Source: Gossypium raimondii (lineage: Eukaryota > Streptophyta > Magnoliopsida > Malvales > Malvaceae). Taken from it: a DNA stretch of 64,000 bases. Shown one piece after another: positions 57,737 through 64,000 of this stretch. Numbering within the stretch: the stretch's first letter is position 1; each line of letters opens with the position of its first letter. The notes under the pieces were generated by a model. That model did not search any database. It saw only the letters and a list, made by a program, of their open reading frames with translations, and was not told the origin of the DNA. The position numbers and the translations under genes were made by a program. The DNA is taken from contig NC_068577.1 of assembly GCF_025698545.1 (NCBI RefSeq), forward strand, positions 4,975,501 through 5,039,500, given 5' to 3'.

Positions 57737-58974
57737 CACGGGCTGCGAATCAAAGCCCGTGGTGAATGTACACAAACCGTCCCATGAAGATCAACTGATC
57801 AAAAAGAGAAACCCATTTACTTGAAAACTTGGTGGTCCAATTAAACGCTCCAATTAAACTATAGTTACCATAGTGAATATTGTAAATCATAAGGGATAAG
57901 ATTATATAGAGTTTAAATCTCTTAGGACTCTCATCTTGTAGATAGACTTTAATCTTGACTGTCGAAGTAATTTAAACTATATCATTAGATCTAGGATAGC
58001 TCAACTAAATAGAGGCCTTCCCCCCTCATTTGTAATCATCTATTGTATTACCTTCAAAGTTATTAAATATAATTGAGAGCATTTACTCAAACACTCGGTA
58101 TACTATTATTTTCTTATAGCTTTGTTGTTCAATTCGAGTTCTTTTGTCTTTTGAGTTTGCTTCCATTTTATTTTGCTACCTTAGAGAATTTCCCTTGTGA
58201 ATTCTCATTTTTCAAGAGTTAGGCTAACTTGAGCGGATTTGAAACAAAGAAATCACCTAAGGTCGTGTGGTTTGCTAGATTAAAGTTCTGGCCTCGTGAT
58301 AGTTGGTATTCAAGTTAAGGTTCGAAGGTGTCGGTCGAGATGACGAAATGAGTAAACGATTAGATTGAGCTTATAAAGACCCATGGGAGGGGCGAAAAAG
58401 CTAGCAAATCGAGAGATATGTTGTCGACTTTGGAAAGTTGAGTGATCAATCTTGAAGAACTCATGGGGGATGTGAAGGACACACTCGAGGTAGTTGAAAG
58501 ATGCATCGATGAGCTAGACCCAAAAGGGAGCAACTCAAGGAATTTGTGATGAAATCTCTTAGTTACAATGTGAACGCAATGCAAGGAATGCTCAATTCCA
58601 CAGTGGATAATCTAACAATGAGGGATGATGCTCTGAAGCCACGATGACGACCTTAAAGGAATAGATTGATGAGTTCAATGGGGAGCTCACTATCTACAAT
58701 GTTGCTTTGGGTAATGGGATGTTGGATGTGGTTTCATAGAAACAAAAGAATTGATGTTCCTAAATCGAAAGAGTTTAAGGGGATGAGGTTCGCAAGGGAT
58801 GAGGACAATTTTCTCTAGTGGATGGAACAAGACTTTCGTGTGATACGTATTGAGAATGATGTCACTAAGGTAAACACTGCTTCAATTTATTTTACTTATA
58901 TAGGTCTGTTATAGTGGTTTTGTAGGTCCACAAATAAGAGATGAGGTTGTATCGAGATTTGGGTGGAATTCCAA
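57737..58974 (+). pseudogene. Ty3/gypsy LTR-end region and gag 5' part, decayed
   Basis: 57737-58300 looks like LTR and leader sequence (a dyad CACGGGCT/AGCCCGTG at 57737-57761, and a TTGGTATTCAAG segment near 58300 that resembles a tRNA-Met PBS). From about 58340 there are pieces of a gypsy Gag: an N-terminal coiled-coil (ELMGDVKDTLEVVER-like, with stops), then VPKSKEFKGMRFARDEDNFL, WMEQDFRVIRIENDVTKVNT and a degenerate RRSTNKR region. Multiple stops and frame changes are present. The LTR start was not located. The gag is split at 58974. Confidence 0.7.
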
Positions 58975-61574
58975 TGTAACAACCTGTTTTCAGTGAAATT
59001 AGAACAGTGGTTTCGGGACCACAAATCTGAGGTCAAAAAATTTATTTTATTATTATTTTATTTCCTATAGTATGATAGAAATACCGTATAAAAATTTCGT
59101 TAATAAATTTTACTGTTCACATGTTCAATTTGATAAAAAGGACTAAATCGCGTAAAGTGCAAAAATTGAGTTCTAAAAGCTAAAGGATAGGCCCTTATTT
59201 GGTATTTAGCCCATTAATGAGATAGTGGAGAATGTTATCTTGGCATTTGGTGTAAATATGAATGTTTTTAATGGTAAAATAGTAATTAATAAATTATATG
59301 TTAAATTAAAATAAAACCAAATTTGCTATAATCTTTATCCATCTTTTTCAACCAAATATTGAAGGAAGAAAGCCATTTTTGTTTAACTATGGTTCGGCTA
59401 CTTTGAAGCTCAATTGGTGAGTGATTTTTGTCCTGTTTTGAATTATTTTTATGTTTCTGAGGTCATTGTAGCTTAATCTATCTAGCCTGGGGACTAATTT
59501 GCAAAACTGTTAAAGTATTTGAGTTTTTCTATTGATGAATATCTTAGGTTTTTGAAGTTTCATCGTAGAAAAAGAATGATTGTTGTTAGATAAATGACTT
59601 TTGTAAAGGAATTTTTGATGAAATTATCAATTAGGGATTAAATTAAAAAATGTGATAAATTGTGTAGTAAAAGTGTGAACTTGTGAAATATATGGGCTGC
59701 TATATGTATGTTTATAAATTGTCTAGGCTTGGGTAGGGATAAAATTGAATGAATTTTATTTTTCGAGCCTAGGGACTAAATTGTAAAGAATTCAAAGTAT
59801 AGGGGTAAAATAGTAATTTTACCAAAAAGTGTGTTGGACTAAATTGAATATGAATTATATTGAATTGAGTTAAATTCATTTGCTAAGATCCGGTTAGACC
59901 TCGTACGGAGCTAGATCGAGGCAAAAGAAAAATATCAAATTAGTCGCCGAATCTACGTAAACTCGTTGAGGTCAGTTCGTGTAATTAAATTATGTAATTA
60001 TATGCTTTGATTGAAGTTAATGTATCTTAATTGTATTATCATCATATATGAGTACCGATCTCATATCCGATAATGTACGACGAATACCGAGCCCCGTTTG
60101 AACCTTAGGAATTCGTAGAATACAAATGACATGTCATTAGGGTTACCGATTTCAGCTCTTTTGAGCTTACCGTTATTCAGCTTGGAATAGCTTACTGTTA
60201 TTCAGCTCGGAGGAGCTTACCGTTTATAGCTCGTATGAGCATACATGTACAGGAATGGACAGATTACAGTTAAACGATAATCTAAATGGTTCATTGGGCA
60301 TTGTTGTGTTACGAGATTACATGAGTTCCATACGAACTACCACAGGTATTTACATGAGATATATGAAAATGATTTGTACATGATATATAGATATATGATT
60401 TGATAAATTAAATGTACATAGAAGTTTGATTTTTGTTGAGCTCATACATGTTTCTAGATATTTATATGAATTACATGACTAATATGGTTGATGAGGATAT
60501 GTGCCTAGGCTTTGACCAAATTGAGTTTGGATATACTTTGTTTGCTTACCTTAAATGTGACTAAATGGTAAGTTAATTTCTTTGATATACGAACTTACTA
60601 AGCTTAAAAGCTTACTCTGTGTTATTTTCCGTGTCTTATAGTGATTCGGAAGCTCATTCGGGTTGGAAGCTTGTCAGAGCTATATCACACTATCTATCGG
60701 CTCTTTTGGTACTTTTGGTTATCTAATTTTGGTTATAATGGCATGTATAGGTTATTTTGGCTAATGATAGCCTAAATATTTTGTTTTTTTTTTAGCCATT
60801 TGAATTGGCTTGTGTTTTGGTATATTTTGCTATGTATATATAAATGGCCTTATCATGCTTGATGCGAGGTTTAGTATGGTTAACATGTAAATGATTTATT
60901 TTGTGAATTGGTATTTTGGATACATAGTTGTCATTTGAAGTGCCTACGGGCATATTGGTTGTATGTGATGATATTACATGTTTTAATCTTGATGTTGGTT
61001 GGTTTTGGATGCCTATTTATGACTTGGCTATATGCAAATTGTTGTGTTTAGGTTGGTACCAATTTGGATGAGAAATATGGCTTGAAAAATGACCTATTTT
61101 CGTCCACACAGGCGTGTGTCTCAGCCGTGTATGACACACGGCCAGGTGACATAGTCGTGTGTCCCCTGTATCTTTTAAAAGAGTAAGTCAGTATGCTTAT
61201 ACAGCCTAACACACGGACTTGTGGCTTGACTGTGTGACACAAGTCAGAGAGTTACACGGGTACAGACATGGGTTGGGACACAACCGTGTGTCCCTATTTC
61301 GAATAGCCACACGGTCGTATGACCCCTGCAGTTTTGGTAAATTATATAAGTTTTTGAAAAATTCTCTGAACTTCCAATTTAGTCCCGATTTGTTTCTAAG
61401 GTGTATTTTGGGCCTTGAAGGCTCGTATTAGGGACAATATGTACAAATTTGATTGGTTTTTGACATGAATGCTAAATGATATGAAATGTTTGAAATTTGT
61501 ATCTATTTGATCTGTAAATCCGGTAATGCTCCGTAACCTTGTTCCAATGATGGATACGGGTTAGGGGTGTTACA
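58975..61574 (+). mobile_element. Solo LTR C inside gypsy gag
   Basis: Starts TGTAACAACCTG and ends ATACGGGTTAGGGGTGTTACA-type sequence at 61574; 2600 bp. Flanks TCCAA (58970-58974) and TTCAA (61575-61579) are a target duplication with one change. Removing it restores the conserved gag frame WVEFQ-NEFRKQF. It holds AGCTC/GAGCT dyad repeats near 60140-60240 and an ACACGG/CGTGTG array at 61100-61320. It is the same family as LTR A, in the opposite orientation. Confidence 0.82.
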
Positions 61575-61882
61575 TTCAAAATGAATTTAGGAAGCAATTT
61601 TGCCCATAATATGTCGAGGAGAAGGCTCGAGCTAAGTTGTGTCGACTTACGCAACAAGGCACTGTTCGGGAATATGTTCGGGAGTTCACTGAGTTGTTAC
61701 TCCAAATCCTTGATTTGAGTGAGAATGAGGCATCCTACTGATTCAAGATACGTTGAAGCCTTGGGCGAAGCAGGAGTTGCACCGACAAGGCATCATTGAA
61801 CTTACCGTAGCCATGGTCGAGGTAGAGTCCTTCGTCGAGTTTGGTTCAAGAAAAGACAAGTTCGAGTCTTCCTAGCCTAAAA
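61575..61882 (+). pseudogene. Ty3/gypsy gag, continuation
   Basis: Continues the Retrotrans_gag domain after the LTR: NEFRKQFCP, then a stop, YVEEKARAKLCRLTQQGTVR and EYVREFTELLLQILDLSENE. The frame then breaks (SLGRSRS... shifted) and the sequence is cut by another LTR at 61883. Confidence 0.85.
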
Positions 61883-64000
61883 TGCAACATCCCTAAATAG
61901 GGCCTAAATGAAATAGTGGTTATGAAACCACAAATTTGAAATAGAAAAGTTTATTATGATGAATTATCATGATTTACCGATTGATTGGATGCATGTGTTA
62001 GACTACCGATAAGAAATTTTATAGATTGCATGTTTAATTTGTCTATTAGGGCTTATTTGCAAAAGTTGCAAAATACGTGTTCTAGTTCATAAAGTACTTA
62101 ATTGAAATGGGGTTTAAAGTAGAGGTCCTTAAATAGTAATTAGATCATTAAAGTTTGATGGACAAAAATAGACATGGTTAGTAAGTAATGTATTTAAGGG
62201 CATTTTGGTAAAATGCCTTAATTAATGAATAAAGACAAAATAACATGAAATAAGCTATCATCTTCTTCATTTCTTTTCTCCATGGCCGAATGTAGCAAGG
62301 GAACACCATGGCTAGGGTTTTTTCATCTTCCAAGCTTCATAGTAAGTCCGTTCTAGCCCCGTTTTTCATGTTCTTTACATTTTAGAATCCCGGTAACTCG
62401 CTTAAGTTAATTCTACCATTAATTTGAGCTAGGGTTTATATTTGGAAAATTACCCATAGATGAAAAGTGTGTATTTTGATGTTTCATGATAGAATATGAA
62501 TCTTAGAATTATGTTAAATGATTTTTGCTAATCGATTTTCAGTGAAAACGAGTGAAACAACATAATCGGTAAAAATTATTATTGTTCATAAGTGCATGTT
62601 AGAGCAAGAATTTGATGTTGCCATATAAGGGAAAAATGTTCAGCATGTCATAAAACATAAGAAAAAGGAATAAAGTTTAATTTCCGAGCCTAGGGAAAAA
62701 ATCGTAATTATGCAAAAGTTTAGGGGTAAAAATGTAAATTTTGTCAAAAATATGTTTTAATTAGTAAATTGATTAAATAAGTGAAATATGATGTTTTAGA
62801 TCCCGAAAAATGAGATTTGGACCTAGAACGGGAGAAAAATCGAAAATCAGAAAAGTTGATCAAATGGCCGTTTTGGTATCAAGGTAAGTTCATGTGTTTA
62901 ATATGCATTTAATTAAGCATGTTTGAATGCTAAATTGATATATTAGTTATAAATGCTTTAGTATTGATTTTTGAATATAATGATAATAGTTGAGAAATGT
63001 TTGATAATGATTCGACATTAAAAATGAGAATTCAAATAAGTTTACATATAAGACCATAGTTGTAATATGGGTTTGTATAAGATCAAGAAAGTATTGAATA
63101 GCATAATTTGAGGAGAATAAGATAAATTTAGGATATGATGAGATTGAGAATATAAGTATGTAAGTTGAGTAGCATTTTATTATTATGCAATTGTTGCTAT
63201 TATTATTATTGAGTTATGTGACTGACCTTGAGAATTTGAGCAAGTATGTTTCAGCTATGATTTGTCAAGGCATTGATATCTCAAGGTCCATGTTTATAAC
63301 ATGGAAATTAAGAAATAATTGACGGAAAAGACCATGGTTGGACCATGGCAGTGAGTATGCCAGTGTAAGACCATGTCTGGGACATGGCATCGGCACAGTT
63401 CGAGGAGTGCTAGTGTAAGACCATGTCTGGGACATGGCATCAGCACGGACAAAGAAGAGTCAGTGTAAGACCATGTTTGGGACATGGCATCGGCTTGAGA
63501 TGAGTGCCAGTGTAAGACCATGTCTGGGACATGGCATCGACACTGATATGTGATCCCATGTAAGACCATATCTGGGATATGGCATTGGCAGGACAGGAAA
63601 CATCCCATGTAAGACCATTCCAAGGCATGGCATTGGTGAGTTCATAAGGCAAGGATACCACGTAAGACCATGTCAAGACATGGCAATGGTAAGTTTCAAA
63701 AGGAAAGATACTTGAGTAATCCAAAGAATAATTCAGAAAGATGACAAGGTAAGATCATGAGGAAAGAGTACAGGTATGTACATAAGGCTTAATAATATTG
63801 AGTTTATAAGTCGATGATATTAAAAGTATTTTAATGAGTTTATTCAAGTATTTTAAGTAAGTGATAAGTTTTCAGTTATACTTATGACACTTTGTGACAT
63901 GATTGGCAATATGCCTATATTATGGAAGAGTATTAATATGTTAAATGAGATGTTGCAAGTACGTAAGCAATCTATTAAGCAAGGTGCTTTATTTTTTTTG
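61883..64000 (+). mobile_element. LTR D, truncated by the window end
   Basis: Starts TGCAACATCCC (a variant of the TGTAACA start). Its first 60 bases resemble the start of LTR C (AAATAGTGGTTATGAAACCAC against AGAACAGTGGTTTCGGGACC). No coding frame. It interrupts the gag fragment. Its right end and target duplication lie beyond 64000. It contains the dyad array at 63327-63690. Confidence 0.65.
63327..63690. repeat. About 50-bp tandem repeats, each with a short hairpin
   Basis: The word TAAGACCAT starts at about 63366, 63416, 63466, 63513, 63561, 63610 and 63663 (periods 47-53), with one more degenerate unit at 63327. Most units hold a 7-bp dyad with a 2- or 3-base loop: CCATGTC-TGG-GACATGG (three times), CCATATC-TGG-GATATGG, CCATGGT-TGG-ACCATGG and CCATGTC-AA-GACATGG. 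Confidence 0.88.

Noticed and set aside
63327..63690. CRISPR-like palindromic repeats with variable spacers
   Set aside because: The spacers are diverged copies of each other and the array sits in an LTR; eukaryotic context.
1..64000. tRNA, rRNA or snRNA genes
   Set aside because: No cloverleaf-like or conserved RNA gene sequence was noticed by eye; a dedicated scan could still find one.

Overview
This is a plant nuclear window: AT-rich, with spliced genes, long intergenic spacers and dense LTR retrotransposons. The protein families and LTR types look most like cotton (Gossypium, Malvaceae). That is recognition from memory; no search was run. There are no prokaryotic features.

Five ordinary host genes are supported: a DIR1-like lipid-transfer protein (8566-8886, +); the 48-kDa oligosaccharyltransferase subunit OST48/DGL1 (12603-15913, -, 13 coding exons, 437 codons); a PPPDE/DeSI-like protein (17873-18858, -, 3 coding exons); the LEW1/NUS1-type cis-prenyltransferase subunit (42126-45295, +, 7 coding exons); and a BURP-domain protein (56402-57322, -, 2 exons). 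OST48 and LEW1 act in the same pathway: LEW1 supports dolichol synthesis and OST48 helps transfer the dolichol-linked glycan.

Most of the rest is mobile DNA, much of it nested. 1-7810: a decayed Ty1/copia element whose RNase H is split by a 3.1-kb solo LTR, itself split by another solo LTR. 9100-11280: a foldback-like repeat, two hAT-type MITEs and a broken ZMYM1/hAT transposase fragment. 21992-41493: a hAT-type MITE whose target duplication received a solo LTR (22000-41013), which in turn received a complete 16.4-kb Ogre/Tat-type Ty3/gypsy element on the minus strand (22552-38970, TSD GCTAG). That element has 2.24-kb LTRs, PBS, PPT, ORF1, gag-pro, an intron, RT, two RNase H domains, integrase and a tandem-repeat 3' region, but carries many stops and some mutated active-site codons. 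47575-55770: a Mutator-like element with long terminal inverted repeats, carrying a plant-mobile-domain pseudogene convergent with a deleted MuDR transposase that is split by another solo LTR. 57737-64000: a gypsy gag split by a solo LTR and followed by another LTR that runs off the window.

The most unusual signals are (i) tandem arrays of short dyads inside several LTRs, including one at 63327-63690 whose arms change in a compensatory way between units; (ii) a 45/90-bp higher-order tandem array in the Ogre 3' region; (iii) three-level nesting inside a MITE target duplication; and (iv) a LEW1 last intron whose splicing or retention gives the same C-terminus.
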